NCBI RefSeq assembly: GCF_020171845.1
Contig: NZ_JAIVAM010000004.1
Location: 124,001-188,000 of the forward strand
Direction of reading: 5' to 3'
DNA: 64,000 nt
DNA from: Cytobacillus kochii
GTDB lineage: Bacteria > Bacillota > Bacilli > Bacillales > Cytobacillaceae
Below are positions 9,236 to 18,925 of the stretch, in pieces. Position 1 is the first letter of the stretch; each line of letters begins with the position of its first letter. The position numbers and the translations under genes were made by a program. The notes below the pieces were generated by a model, which worked only from the letters and a program-made list of their open reading frames with translations, ran no database searches and had not been told where the DNA came from.

Positions 9236-10183
9236 ATGAAAAAACAACTCGTGTCAATAGCAGCGGCTACTACTCTTTTTGCGGCAACATATGCAGAAGT
9301 TGGAGCAGCGCAAACACATACAGTGCAATCAGGTGATACTTTATGGAAATTGTCTAATACATATAATCTTTCCATCAATCAATTAATGGAATGGAATCAG
9401 TTAAAGAGTTCTACAATTGTTGTTGGTCAAAAGCTGAAGGTTAATGGGACAGAACAAACAAGTACCTATACTGTCAAAAGTGGAGACTCACTTTGGAAAA
9501 TTGCACAACAACATGGCATCTCTGTCATTGATTTAAAAAACATCAATGGGCTGAGTTCCGATAGGATATATCCAGGTCAGAAATTAAAGCTAAAGGTGAG
9601 TTCAGGGGGAGCACCTTCAACCCCTAATACAAACCAATCAACTTATACAGTGCAATCAGGTGATAGTCTCTGGTTAATTGCCTCAAAACATCAGTTATCA
9701 GTAGCGCAGTTAAAAAATATAAATAACTTAACAACGGATGTGATCCGTCCAGGTCAGGTTTTAAAAGTGAGTTCATCTAACTCCTCGGCTGGTGGAAATC
9801 AAACTAGTAATAACCAACAGTCACAGGTAAATCAATTAATAAAAGAAGCGAAAAAACATATCGGTGTTCCTTATACTTGGGGAGGGAATTCACCATCTTC
9901 AGGGTTTGACTGTAGTGGATTTCTAAAATATGTTTTTAATCAAATTGGTGTTTCCATTCCACGAACAGTGGAAACGATTTGGCAAGCGACTACATCTGTT
10001 TCATCTCCACAACCAGGTGATATTGTTTTCTTTGAAACGTATAAAAAAGGACCATCACATGCCGGTATTTATTTAGGCAACAATCAATTTATTCATGCTG
10101 GAACAAGCACAGGTGTAACAATTGCAGATATGTCTTCAAGTTATTGGAAACCGAAATATTTGGGTGCAAAGACGGCATTATAG
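9236..10183 (+). CDS. Secreted peptidoglycan hydrolase: three LysM domains plus NlpC/P60
   Basis: I choose ATG 9236, after a GGAG site; an in-frame upstream codon at 9224 overlaps that site. The 315-residue product has a signal peptide (MKKQLVSIAAATT, likely cleaved near VGAA/QT). Three LysM repeats each begin with HTVQSGDTLW, YTVKSGDSLW or YTVQSGDSLW. A C-terminal NlpC/P60 domain has the catalytic Cys in FDCSGF, His in PSHAGIY and a third polar residue in FIHAG. It resembles LytE/LytF/CwlS D,L-endopeptidases, which cut gamma-D-Glu-meso-DAP bonds during cell separation or elongation. It stands alone between a 245-base leader region and a terminator. Confidence 0.92.
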   Translation: MKKQLVSIAAATTLFAATYAEVGAAQTHTVQSGDTLWKLSNTYNLSINQLMEWNQLKSSTIVVGQKLKVNGTEQTSTYTVKSGDSLWKIAQQHGISVIDLKNINGLSSDRIYPGQKLKLKVSSGGAPSTPNTNQSTYTVQSGDSLWLIASKHQLSVAQLKNINNLTTDVIRPGQVLKVSSSNSSAGGNQTSNNQQSQVNQLIKEAKKHIGVPYTWGGNSPSSGFDCSGFLKYVFNQIGVSIPRTVETIWQATTSVSSPQPGDIVFFETYKKGPSHAGIYLGNNQFIHAGTSTGVTIADMSSSYWKPKYLGAKTAL

Positions 10184-10194
10184 TCATTGGATTT

Positions 10195-10235
10195 AAAAGA
10201 GCATTTGGGAGACAGTTCCTAGATGCTCTTTTTTA
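10195..10235 (+). terminator. Rho-independent terminator after the LysM hydrolase
   Basis: Short arms aaaaGAGCAT and ATGCTCtttttt flank an 18-base loop, with a T6 tract on the 3' side. Confidence 0.75.
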
Positions 10236-10281
10236 GGTTTAAAACACTGAATTACTCAATAAATATTCTAAATATTTAAAA

Positions 10282-10310
10282 TTGACAAAAAAGAATATTT
10301 TAAATAAAAT
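10282..10310 (+). promoter_or_regulatory. Sigma-A promoter of the acyl-CoA dehydrogenase operon
   Basis: TTGACA (10282-10287), a 17-base spacer and TAAAAT (10305-10310) sit about 55 bases before the first dehydrogenase. The spacer and flanks are very AT-rich. No clear FadR-type palindrome is seen around it. Confidence 0.72.
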
Positions 10311-10364
10311 ATTATATATAGATATATAGTATCGAATACCGATAAAATGAGAGGGTGAAAAGTA

Positions 10365-11519
10365 TTGGTTAAATTAGAAGTGCCAACTGTTCAATTGACA
10401 TCTGATCAGCAGTCATTTAGAAATGAAGTCCGTACATTTTTAAGAGAAGAAATACAATCCGGGCATTTTACACCTGCATGTGATTCATGGCTAAGTGGAG
10501 AATCATCTACTTTTTCGAAAAAGCTAGGTGATAAAGGTTGGATTGGAATGACATGGCCGCAGGCATATGGTGGAAGTGAAAAGAGCGCCATTGAAAGGTA
10601 TATTTTAACAGAGGAATTGCTTGTAGCAGGTGCACCCGTTGCTGCTCATTGGTTTGCTGATAGACAAACGGGGCCATTGCTTCTTAAATATGGGACGGAA
10701 AATCAAAAAAAGACTTTTTTACCGCAAATCACAAAAGGTGAATGCTTCTTTGCTATAGGTTTAAGTGAACCGAATGCTGGCTCTGATTTAGCTGCTATCA
10801 AAACCCGAGCAGTACGAACGGATGGTGGCTGGCTACTCACTGGTTCAAAGATATGGTCAAGTGGTGCTCATATCGCTCACTATATGGTCGTGCTATGTCG
10901 TACATCACCAGAAGATGGAGAAAATCGCCATGATGGTATGAGTCAGTTAATTGTTGATTTACATGTTAACGGTGTGACCATTCGCCCAATCACTTTTTTA
11001 ACAGGTGAGCATCATTTTAATGAGGTATTTTTTGAAAACGTTTTCGTTCCAGATGAACAAGTGGTCGGTCAAGTCGGGAATGGTTGGAAACAAGGAATGG
11101 CAGAACTTGCTTATGAAAGAAGCGGACCAGAGAGAATACTCAGTACATACCCATTATTTTCAGGTGTAATTGATGAACTAAAAAGGATAAATGATCGAGA
11201 AGGATTAACAGAAATGCTCTCGCTCCTTCCAGAGCTATGGAGCATTAGAAATTTATCTATTGGTGTGGCAAAGTATCTTGACGAGGGGAAGGATGTTTCA
11301 TTTATTGCCTCACTTGTTAAAGATAGAGGAACAACTTTTGAAACAAAAGTGGCAGAGACGGTGAGGCTAGTATTGTCTAAACACCCTGATTTATTAAATA
11401 GTAGGCCTATCGTTGAGCTGTATACACAATCTATTTTGCATGGACCAGGTTTCACTCTAAGAGGGGGAACAACGGAAATCTTACGAGGAATGATTGCCAA
11501 AGGGGTTGTATCAGAATGA
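10365..11519 (+). CDS. Acyl-CoA dehydrogenase, FAD/substrate-domain subunit of a probable heteromeric pair
   Basis: This 384-residue protein starts at TTG 10365 after a GAGAGGG site. It has the acyl-CoA dehydrogenase fold: the middle-domain flavin motif SEPNAGSD (134-141), WSSG (164-167), and a C-terminal GGTTEILR (367-374). Where short-chain dehydrogenases carry catalytic Glu before GT it has Gly, but Glu256 in SGPERIL could serve as base, as in isovaleryl-CoA dehydrogenase. The usual R-x-x-F-G flavin-contact motif is missing; the neighbour has it. The stop overlaps the next start by 4 bases (ATGA). I infer a two-subunit enzyme oxidising an acyl-CoA, passing electrons to ETF. Confidence 0.88.
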   Translation: MVKLEVPTVQLTSDQQSFRNEVRTFLREEIQSGHFTPACDSWLSGESSTFSKKLGDKGWIGMTWPQAYGGSEKSAIERYILTEELLVAGAPVAAHWFADRQTGPLLLKYGTENQKKTFLPQITKGECFFAIGLSEPNAGSDLAAIKTRAVRTDGGWLLTGSKIWSSGAHIAHYMVVLCRTSPEDGENRHDGMSQLIVDLHVNGVTIRPITFLTGEHHFNEVFFENVFVPDEQVVGQVGNGWKQGMAELAYERSGPERILSTYPLFSGVIDELKRINDREGLTEMLSLLPELWSIRNLSIGVAKYLDEGKDVSFIASLVKDRGTTFETKVAETVRLVLSKHPDLLNSRPIVELYTQSILHGPGFTLRGGTTEILRGMIAKGVVSE

Positions 11520-12598
11520 GTGAAATAAAAGAGTATATTTATGATTCGGCCAGTAAATTTTTGAAGAAACAATCTACACAGGACTTACTTGAAAAGGGAC
11601 AAAAGGGGTTATTTGATGATGAGTTATGGGCATCCTTAAATGACATGGGTCTAACAGGAGTAAATATACCGGAAGCATATGGGGGAGTTGGCGGAGATTA
11701 TGAAGATGGTTTTACAGTTATTAGATTAGTTGGTCAATACCCAATTCCTCTACCTTTACCTGAAACTTTAATTAGTAAATGGATTCTGTCACAGTACGGG
11801 ATAAAGATCCATCATGATCAACCGTTATCTTTCTATTTTAATGAACAAAAACCTTTGGAAGTTAGGAAACATAACGGCAACTATATTATAAGCGGAGAGG
11901 CTTTGAACGTACCTTGGGGAAGGGTAGCAAAAGAAATCGTTGCCCTCGCCAAATGTCAAAACGAGTGGATGATGGTCCTCGTACCAGTAAACGAGTCCAA
12001 GATACATGAAGAGGTGAATCTAGCCGGTGAACCACGTGATTCCTTGATTTTTCATGACATTCATATTGGAGGTTCAGCCATCAAAATAATAGAAGATTGT
12101 GAGAGTAAGAAAATAGTAGAGCAACTGTATGCATTGGCTAAAGCGGCGATGCTTGCTGGCATTAGTGAACGAGTAGTACAGGAGTGCCTGTCTTATGCAA
12201 GTGAGCGTAAACAGTTTGGCAGGAATTTATATCGCTTTCAAGCGGTGCAGCAACATATCTCACTTCTAGTAGGAGAAACCGCTGCTTGCTTAGCTGCTGT
12301 TAATAATGCAGTGGAAATGCTTCAGGGTAGTAATGATTCGTTGTTTATCTTGTTGACGAAGATAAAGGTGAGTTCCGTTGCAGGTGATATTGCGATGACC
12401 GCTCATCAGCTCCATGGAGCCATTGGGATGACATATGAACATACGCTGCATCATTTAACAAAACGGTTATGGTCGTGGCGTGATGAAGCTGGAGATGAAC
12501 GCTATTGGCAAGGGGAATTAAGCACATATATAGCACACAGTCCAGCCACTATTTGGTCACTATTAGTGGATAATCACGAAGTTAAATCCATTTTATAA
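11516..12598 (+). CDS. Acyl-CoA dehydrogenase-like partner subunit
   Basis: This 360-residue protein is coupled to the previous gene by an ATGA overlap. Its N-terminal helical domain (ELWASLNDMGLTGVNIPEAYGG) and C-terminal helical domain are acyl-CoA dehydrogenase-like, and it has the flavin-contact motif RKQFG (231-235) and QLHGAIGMTYEH (298-309). The middle domain lacks the T/SEPxAGSD flavin motif, and the C-terminus lacks the EGTxEIxR segment. It therefore seems unable to form a normal active site alone but complements the first subunit. Heteromeric acyl-CoA dehydrogenases of this kind are known from actinobacterial steroid side-chain degradation; here the substrate is unknown. Confidence 0.85.
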   Translation: MSEIKEYIYDSASKFLKKQSTQDLLEKGQKGLFDDELWASLNDMGLTGVNIPEAYGGVGGDYEDGFTVIRLVGQYPIPLPLPETLISKWILSQYGIKIHHDQPLSFYFNEQKPLEVRKHNGNYIISGEALNVPWGRVAKEIVALAKCQNEWMMVLVPVNESKIHEEVNLAGEPRDSLIFHDIHIGGSAIKIIEDCESKKIVEQLYALAKAAMLAGISERVVQECLSYASERKQFGRNLYRFQAVQQHISLLVGETAACLAAVNNAVEMLQGSNDSLFILLTKIKVSSVAGDIAMTAHQLHGAIGMTYEHTLHHLTKRLWSWRDEAGDERYWQGELSTYIAHSPATIWSLLVDNHEVKSIL

Positions 12599-12611
12599 GG
12601 AGGTAAAGAGA

Positions 12612-13418
12612 ATGTCTGATTTACATTTTGAGGTAAGAGACGGAATTGCACAAATTATATTAAACCGCCCAGATGCAATGAATGCGTTTAGTGAGGAAAT
12701 GCTAGATTTATGGATTGACGCACTACAGACTGTGCGAGATTCTAATGATATACGTGTTGTGATTGTTAAAGGAAATGGAAAAGGCTTTTGTGCTGGTGGG
12801 GATATGAAAGAAATGAGTGCAGGCAGGGGATTTTATCGCTCTGATGAAGATCGTGTAACCACTGGTCTTGCAAGAAAAAATTCTCTATGGAAAAAGGTAC
12901 AACGAATTCCTTTATTATTGGAAGAGATTGATCAACCTGTTATTGCACAAATTAATGGAGCGGCATTTGGGGCAGGTCTTGATATGGCATTAATGTGTGA
13001 TATCCGCATTGCCGCAGAAGGTGCGAAGCTATCCGAAAGTTATACAAAAGTCGGCTTAGTTCCTGGGGATGGTGCTGCTTATTTTCTTCCGAGAATAGTT
13101 GGTATAGACAAAGCTTTAGATATGCTTTGGACAGCGAAAGTATTGACGGCTAGTGAGGCGAAAGAAATGGGATTGGTCACATTTGTAATTGCTGATGATG
13201 AGCTGGAAGGTTTTACAGAGAACTATGCCAAAAAATTAGCAAATGGACCACAAACGGCCATTCGCTTCATTAAAAGAGCTGTCTATCAAAATCAAACAAT
13301 GAGCCTAAGGTCATCATTAGATATGATTTCTTCGTTTATGGCAATCACAACCGAATTAGAAGATCATCGTGAAGGAGTAAAAGCGGTAACAGAGAAGAGA
13401 AAACCGAAATTTCAATGA
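12612..13418 (+). CDS. Enoyl-CoA hydratase/isomerase family protein
   Basis: This 268-residue complete crotonase-fold protein has the oxyanion segment GKGFCAGGDMKEM and the helix GAAFGAGLDMALMCDIRIA. The second active-site region is KVGLVPGDGAAYFLPR, again without the classical Glu, as in the first hydratase at the window start, so the two are probably paralogues. It starts at ATG 12612 behind AAGGAGG and follows the dehydrogenase pair by 13 bases. It probably hydrates or isomerises the enoyl-CoA made by that pair. Confidence 0.9.
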   Translation: MSDLHFEVRDGIAQIILNRPDAMNAFSEEMLDLWIDALQTVRDSNDIRVVIVKGNGKGFCAGGDMKEMSAGRGFYRSDEDRVTTGLARKNSLWKKVQRIPLLLEEIDQPVIAQINGAAFGAGLDMALMCDIRIAAEGAKLSESYTKVGLVPGDGAAYFLPRIVGIDKALDMLWTAKVLTASEAKEMGLVTFVIADDELEGFTENYAKKLANGPQTAIRFIKRAVYQNQTMSLRSSLDMISSFMAITTELEDHREGVKAVTEKRKPKFQ

Positions 13419-13443
13419 ATAGATGTGAAGGGGGGAGGTAGTC

Positions 13444-14631
13444 GTGGATAGAGCCTTGGATGGAATTAGAGTATTGGATTTATCAAGAGTTTACGCTGCA
13501 CCGGCTGGTTCAATGATATTAGCTGATTTAGGTGCCGATGTAATTAGAATAGAATCACCTATGGGTACTGATAGCATGCGAGATTGGGGACCATTTATGA
13601 ATGGTCACAGCAGCTATTATTTTACAGTCAATCGGAATAAACGTTCTATTACTCTTAATTTAAAATCTCATGAAGGATTAACTATTTTTAAGCAGTTAGT
13701 AGCGAAAGCTGATATCGTCCTTGAAAACTTTAAAACAGGGACATTGAAAAAGCTTGGTATTGATTATGAAGATTTAAAGAAAATCAATAAGGGCATCATA
13801 CTTTGTTCTGTGACAGGTTATGGGCAAACGGGGCCGTTAAAGTCAGAACCAGGTTTTGATCCTGTTATTCAGGCGATGAGCGGATTAATGGATGTGACCG
13901 GCCAACCAGATGGTGAGGCAACAAAAGTAGGAATACCGATTGCGGATATTCTCACTTCTAAATACGTCGCTATAGGTCTTTTAGCCGCATTAAGAATGAG
14001 GGATAAGACGGGCATCGGCCAGCATATCGACTTGTCTTTATTAGATGTGCAAATGAGTGATATGGCGAATATTTCCAGTGGATATATTAACACTGGAATG
14101 GAATCCAAACGTTTAGGAAATCAACATAATAATGTAGTTCCGTATCAAGTTTTTGATTGCCAAGACCAACCGCTCATGATATGTGTGGGCAATAACCATT
14201 TATTTCATCAATTATCCAAGCTATTAGAAAAACCTGAATGGAACAATGATGAGCGATTTTTAACAAATGAAAAACGATTAGAAAATAAAGAAGTATTGGT
14301 TCCACTTATAGCAGAAAAATTAAAAACACAACCAGCAGAAAATTGGTTAGAGCAGTTTTCTCAATACGGCATCCCTGCTGGAAAGGTGAACACGATTAAG
14401 CAAGCCTTAGCCCATCCGCAAGTGCTTGCAAGAGAAACAGTAGAAACAATGGCACACCCGGTGATAGGAGAAGTAAAAATGATGAAAAGTCCTCTTCGCT
14501 TCTCGGGGTTAAATATTAGGACTGATCTTGCACCGCCATTACTAGGAGAACATACAGATGTTTACTTGCATGAACAGTTGGGCATGGATGAGGAAAGTAT
14601 TGCAAAACTGCGAAAGCAAGGCATTATATAG
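13444..14631 (+). CDS. CaiB/BaiF family (class III) CoA-transferase
   Basis: This 395-residue protein begins LDGIRVLDLSRVYAAPAGSMILADLGADVIRIESP, the characteristic class III CoA-transferase N-terminus, and carries NRNKRSITLNL, the VTGYGQTGP segment and the GIGQHIDLSLLD segment with the likely catalytic Asp that forms the aspartyl-CoA intermediate. The start is GTG 13444 with GGGGGAGG upstream. As the last gene of the operon it could move CoA from a product thioester to the incoming acid, a second activation route beside the ATP-dependent ligase. Confidence 0.9.
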   Translation: MDRALDGIRVLDLSRVYAAPAGSMILADLGADVIRIESPMGTDSMRDWGPFMNGHSSYYFTVNRNKRSITLNLKSHEGLTIFKQLVAKADIVLENFKTGTLKKLGIDYEDLKKINKGIILCSVTGYGQTGPLKSEPGFDPVIQAMSGLMDVTGQPDGEATKVGIPIADILTSKYVAIGLLAALRMRDKTGIGQHIDLSLLDVQMSDMANISSGYINTGMESKRLGNQHNNVVPYQVFDCQDQPLMICVGNNHLFHQLSKLLEKPEWNNDERFLTNEKRLENKEVLVPLIAEKLKTQPAENWLEQFSQYGIPAGKVNTIKQALAHPQVLARETVETMAHPVIGEVKMMKSPLRFSGLNIRTDLAPPLLGEHTDVYLHEQLGMDEESIAKLRKQGII

Positions 14632-14690
14632 ATGAAACGATAGCGGTGATGTCAGGGAAACTGGGACAAAACTGTGCTAACTCAAGGATT

Positions 14691-14738
14691 AATCCGAATG
14701 TTTAGGTGTATCTAACATCTAATCATTCGGATTTTTTG
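14691..14738 (+). terminator. Rho-independent terminator of the dehydrogenase/CaiB operon
   Basis: The arms AATCCGAATG (14691-14700) and CATTCGGATT (14724-14733) pair perfectly and are followed by a T6 tract. Confidence 0.82.
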
Positions 14739-14793
14739 TTTGATTTTCTTTTTCCTAACCCCTTAGTTAGAAAAAACATTGTACTCCTCCCCT

Positions 14794-14809
14794 TGTAAGC
14801 AAGCTTACA
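14794..14809. promoter_or_regulatory. 16-base palindrome upstream of kdp, candidate operator
   Basis: TGTAAGC AA GCTTACA is a perfect dyad about 23 bases before a possible -10 hexamer TATACT (14832-14837). It could bind a dimeric regulator. No known consensus is claimed. Confidence 0.4.
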
Positions 14810-14829
14810 CGAGAATATCATTCACTCTC

Positions 14830-14850
14830 TTTATACTTTCTTAATACAAA
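14830..14850 (+). promoter_or_regulatory. Candidate KdpE-binding box / kdp promoter region
   Basis: The stretch TTTATACTTTCTTAATAC resembles the T-rich KdpE target of E. coli kdp (TTTATACTTTTTTTACAC type). It also contains a TATACT hexamer that could be a -10 element. It lies about 70-85 bases before kdpF, upstream of the operon whose regulator is encoded at its end. Confidence 0.4.
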
Positions 14851-14916
14851 CCGCTCTGACCTTAACACTACCCTAATATCGTATTTGTTATTTTTTATTA
14901 AGAGGGAGTTTTGAAA

Positions 14917-15006
14917 ATGAATGTTGTCAATATGTGTTTAGGTTTAGTGGGATGTACGTGTATCGTTTATTATTTTTATATTTTATTAAGAGGAGATAAA
15001 CAATGA
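14917..15006 (+). CDS. kdpF: KdpF-like small membrane subunit
   Basis: A 29-residue frame ([20 protein letters not shown] and then YILLRGDKQ) forms one hydrophobic helix. It starts at ATG 14917, ten bases after an AGAGGGAG site, and its TGA overlaps the kdpA start (ATGA). Size, single helix and position directly before kdpA match KdpF, which stabilises the KdpABC complex in other bacteria. Sequence conservation in KdpF is weak, so the call rests mostly on context. Confidence 0.75.
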   Translation: MNVVNMCLGLVGCTCIVYYFYILLRGDKQ

Positions 15007-16817
15007 GTGCAATGGTCATCGAATATGGATTGTATGTGGGCATACTTGTTTTACTCGCTATGCCATTGGGAGTATACATAGGTAAAGTGATGAACGGAGA
15101 AAGGGTATTCCTTTCACTGGTCATCACGCCTATTGAAAGGTTAATATATAGATTTTTAAAAGTCAGTGCGACAGCGCAGTCAAGTTGGAAACAATACGCC
15201 AAGGATGCTATTGCACTTAGTGCATGTGGCTTTGTTGTCTTATTTCTCATTCAAATCAGTCAAAATATACTACCGGTAAACCCGGAGAATAAAGAGGCTG
15301 TAAGCTGGGATTTAGCGTTAAATACGGCGATTAGTTTTATCACTAACACAAACTGGCAAGCATATAGCGGCGAGGCGACGATGAGTTATTTTACTCAAGC
15401 GCTTGGATTGACGGTACAAAATTTCATTTCTGCTGGCATGGGTATCGCTGTCTTGTTCGTGATTATTAGAGGCCTATCACACCGTAAGGATAAAGATCAA
15501 GGCTTAGGAAATTTCTGGGTCGACATGACAAGGATTCACTTGTATATTCTCTTGCCGTTATCTTTAGTGATCGCTTGTCTGCTCGTCTCGCAAGGGGTCG
15601 TGCAAACATTCCAAGCGTCAACGTCTGGAGCGCTTATTGAACCGTTTGCTGTTGATGGTGATGGTGAAGTAATTGCCAATGGATCCATTCTCGATGACAG
15701 AGTAACGGTAAACAGTGACGTAGTGGAAGAGGCGACCATTATCAAAGAACAGCTGATTCCGCTTGGTCCTGCAGCAAGCCAAATTGCCATTAAACAATTA
15801 GGAACAAACGGTGGCGGCTTTTTCGGGGTGAATTCTGCTCATCCATTTGAGAATCCAACGAGCGTCTCTAATTTTATCCAAATGTTATCGATTTTGCTTA
15901 TTCCGGTTGCATTAGTTTTTACATTTGGCAGAAACATTCGTGATAAAAAGCAAGGTTATGCGATTTTTGCTAGCATGTTCATACTACTCATTCTTTTCTT
16001 AAGTGCATCTGCAATCAATGAACATTTAGCGACTCCACAGTTGGAACAAGATGGTGCCGTTTTAACAGCGGTTACGTTAGATCAAAGTGGAGGAAATATG
16101 GAAGGGAAAGAAGCGCGGTTCGGAATTGTTTCCTCAGTTGTATGGTCCGTATTTACAACAGCTGCTTCGAACGGATCGGTCAATTCCATGCTTGATAGTT
16201 ATACACCTTTAGGTGGAATGATTCCGATGATCCTCATTCAACTAGGAGAAGTGATTTTCGGCGGTGTTGGTTCTGGCTTATACGGTATGATCGGTTTTAT
16301 TATTGTTACCGTTTTTATCGCTGGGTTGATGGTTGGACGCACACCAGAATATTTAGGGAAGAAAATCTCTCCATTTGAAATGAAAATGGCTGTTCTGATT
16401 TGTTTGGCAACGCCCATCTCTATTCTTGCGAGCAGTGGATTTGCCGCTCTGATACCGAGTGTTCATTACAGCCTTAATAATGGTGGTGCACATGGGTTTT
16501 CTGAATTTCTTTATGCCTTCACTTCAGCAGGCGGGAATAACGGATCAGCGTTTGCAGGGTTTTCGGCAGATACAACTTTTTTAAATATAACGCTCGGTGT
16601 GACAATGTTATTGGCTCGTTATCTACCAATGATCGCGATTCTAGCGATTGCTGGCAGTATGGTAGAGAAGAAAAAAGTGGCCGTTTCATCTGGTACGTTA
16701 TCGACTAGCAGTCCGTTATTTATCTTCATGGTAATCCTGATTGTTATTTTAATGGGGGCATTAAGTTTTCTACCTGCATTGGCCCTTGGCCCGATAGCAG
16801 AGTTTCTCTCAATGTGA
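15003..16817 (+). CDS. kdpA: Potassium-transporting ATPase, K+-channel subunit KdpA
   Basis: This 604-residue polytopic protein carries the KdpA selectivity-filter-like segments: [47 protein letters not shown] and [14 protein letters not shown]. It is somewhat longer than the usual 560 residues. KdpA binds and translocates K+ across the membrane in the high-affinity KdpFABC pump. The start overlaps the kdpF stop, and kdpB follows after 32 bases. Confidence 0.97.
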   Translation: MSAMVIEYGLYVGILVLLAMPLGVYIGKVMNGERVFLSLVITPIERLIYRFLKVSATAQSSWKQYAKDAIALSACGFVVLFLIQISQNILPVNPENKEAVSWDLALNTAISFITNTNWQAYSGEATMSYFTQALGLTVQNFISAGMGIAVLFVIIRGLSHRKDKDQGLGNFWVDMTRIHLYILLPLSLVIACLLVSQGVVQTFQASTSGALIEPFAVDGDGEVIANGSILDDRVTVNSDVVEEATIIKEQLIPLGPAASQIAIKQLGTNGGGFFGVNSAHPFENPTSVSNFIQMLSILLIPVALVFTFGRNIRDKKQGYAIFASMFILLILFLSASAINEHLATPQLEQDGAVLTAVTLDQSGGNMEGKEARFGIVSSVVWSVFTTAASNGSVNSMLDSYTPLGGMIPMILIQLGEVIFGGVGSGLYGMIGFIIVTVFIAGLMVGRTPEYLGKKISPFEMKMAVLICLATPISILASSGFAALIPSVHYSLNNGGAHGFSEFLYAFTSAGGNNGSAFAGFSADTTFLNITLGVTMLLARYLPMIAILAIAGSMVEKKKVAVSSGTLSTSSPLFIFMVILIVILMGALSFLPALALGPIAEFLSM

Positions 16818-16849
16818 AAAAACACTATACATGAATAAGGAGTAGAAGG

Positions 16850-18907
16850 ATGAAAAGTGAACATACAATGGAAAAAAGGATCATGGCAATTGCCATAGTT
16901 GATGCTGTGAAAAAACTTCACCCAAAGGTGCAAAAAGAAAACCCGGTCATGTTACTTGTTTATATATCCGCTATATTAGTGACCGGTTTATACGTGATCT
17001 CTTATTTCGGACTAAAAGATGCACCATCAGGCTATACATTGTTTATTAGTATCGTTCTCTGGTTTACAGTACTTTTTGCCAATTTTGCAGAAGCGATTGC
17101 AGAAGGTAGAGGAAAAGCACAAGCAGATTCATTGCGCTCGTCAAAAAAACAAGTCAATGCCAATAAAATTCCTTCGATAGAAAAGGCGAACGAGATTCAA
17201 GTTATCCCTTCTACGCGATTAAAGAAAGGTGATTTAGTAATTGTCAGAGCTGGTGAAATGATTCCTCTTGACGGTGAAGTAATAGAGGGTGTCGCTTCTG
17301 TCGATGAAAGTGCGATTACAGGTGAGTCTGCACCAGTGATCAGAGAAAGTGGCGGTGATAGAAGTGCCGTTACAGGCAGTACTTCAGTTATTTCTGATCA
17401 TATCATTATTCGCGTTACGAGTGAACCTGGAAAGGGATTCTTAGATCAAATGATTGCGATGGTTGAAGGAGCAAATCGGCAAAAAACACCGAATGAAAAA
17501 GCGTTAGAAATCTTTCTTGTAGCGTTAACACTTGTGTTTATTCTTGTCACAATGTCACTTTACACGTATACGCATTTTATCGCAGCAGATCAAGGGATCA
17601 ATAATCCTGTTTCTGTCACTACAATGGTTGCTTTATTAGTTTGTTTGGCACCGACAACGATTGGCGCCTTATTATCGGCCATTGGTATTGCTGGGATGAG
17701 TCGCTTAAATCGAGTGAATGTATTGGCGATGAGCGGGAGAGCGATTGAAGCAGCTGGAGATGTAGATATCCTCATGCTTGATAAAACAGGAACGATTACT
17801 TTCGGTAACAGACAAGCGGACGATTTCATTCCAGTTGATGGCGTACAATCATATGAATTGGCTGAAGCAGCGCAACTTTCTTCCTTGGCTGATGAAACGC
17901 CCGAAGGAAGGAGTATTGTGATCCTTGCCAAAACAAAACATCAAATAAGAACAGAGCATATCGACACGAGTAAAATTAATTTTATTCCCTTTTCTGCAAA
18001 AACCAGAATGAGTGGCGTGAGTATGGAAGGAATAGAGATTAGAAAAGGGGCAGCTGAAGCGATTAAAGCGTATGTGGTAAAAAACGTTGGCACATTTAGT
18101 AGAGAGTGCGGGGAAGTGGTCGAAAAAATAGCTAATAAAGGTGGGACACCGTTAGTTGTAGCTAAAGGCAACCAAGTGCTCGGTGTAATCTATCTTAAAG
18201 ATATCGTCAAAGAAGGCGTGAAGGAAAAATTTGCTGACCTAAGAAAAATGGGCGTAAAAACCATTATGATTACCGGCGATAACCCCAAAACAGCAGCAGC
18301 CATTGCAGCTGAAGCAGGTGTGGATGATTTTTTAGCAGAGGCAACGCCCGAAGCAAAGTTAGAACTGATTAGAGAATATCAGCAAAAAGGCCATCTTGTC
18401 GCCATGACTGGAGATGGTACAAATGATGCACCAGCACTTGCACAAGCAGACGTCGCGGTTGCAATGAATACGGGAACACAAGCAGCAAAAGAAGCGGGGA
18501 ATATGGTCGATTTAGATTCTTCACCAACGAAGCTTATTCATATTGTACAAATTGGTAAGCAATTGTTAATGACACGAGGTAGTTTAACAACATTCAGTAT
18601 GGCCAATGATTTAGCGAAATACTTTGCCATTGTACCTGCGTTGTTTTTAGGGCTATATCCGCAATTATCGGTGTTAAATATCATGGGGCTACATAGCCCA
18701 GAAACAGCTGTTCTTTCGGCGATTATCTTTAATGCGCTTGTCATTATCTTTTTAATCCCACTTGCTCTAAAAGGAGTGAAATATCGTGAAGTTTCATCAC
18801 AACGGCTCCTTTCAAGCAATTTGTTCGTTTATGGACTTGGTGGCATTGTCACACCGTTTATTTGTATTAAAGTAATTGACATCATCTTAAGTAGTATTTG
18901 GTATTAA
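16850..18907 (+). CDS. kdpB: Potassium-transporting P-type ATPase subunit KdpB
   Basis: This 685-residue P-type ATPase has the actuator motif TGES (158-161), the membrane segment CLAPTTIG typical for KdpB in place of the CPx of metal pumps, the phosphorylation site DKTGT with Asp311, and [21 protein letters not shown] in the P domain. It hydrolyses ATP to drive K+ through KdpA. The start ATG 16850 follows a GGAG site. Confidence 0.97.
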   Translation: MKSEHTMEKRIMAIAIVDAVKKLHPKVQKENPVMLLVYISAILVTGLYVISYFGLKDAPSGYTLFISIVLWFTVLFANFAEAIAEGRGKAQADSLRSSKKQVNANKIPSIEKANEIQVIPSTRLKKGDLVIVRAGEMIPLDGEVIEGVASVDESAITGESAPVIRESGGDRSAVTGSTSVISDHIIIRVTSEPGKGFLDQMIAMVEGANRQKTPNEKALEIFLVALTLVFILVTMSLYTYTHFIAADQGINNPVSVTTMVALLVCLAPTTIGALLSAIGIAGMSRLNRVNVLAMSGRAIEAAGDVDILMLDKTGTITFGNRQADDFIPVDGVQSYELAEAAQLSSLADETPEGRSIVILAKTKHQIRTEHIDTSKINFIPFSAKTRMSGVSMEGIEIRKGAAEAIKAYVVKNVGTFSRECGEVVEKIANKGGTPLVVAKGNQVLGVIYLKDIVKEGVKEKFADLRKMGVKTIMITGDNPKTAAAIAAEAGVDDFLAEATPEAKLELIREYQQKGHLVAMTGDGTNDAPALAQADVAVAMNTGTQAAKEAGNMVDLDSSPTKLIHIVQIGKQLLMTRGSLTTFSMANDLAKYFAIVPALFLGLYPQLSVLNIMGLHSPETAVLSAIIFNALVIIFLIPLALKGVKYREVSSQRLLSSNLFVYGLGGIVTPFICIKVIDIILSSIWY

Positions 18908-18925
18908 TTGGAGGAGTGTAGTAAA

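Noticed and set aside
10236-10364. FadR-type operator near the dehydrogenase promoter
   Set aside because: No palindrome of the TGAATGA-TCATTCA type is present; the region is simply AT-rich.
11111-11572. 153-codon open frame on the minus strand
   Set aside because: It is fully antisense to the well-supported dehydrogenase pair, has no ribosome site and low-complexity Ser/Pro/Leu content.
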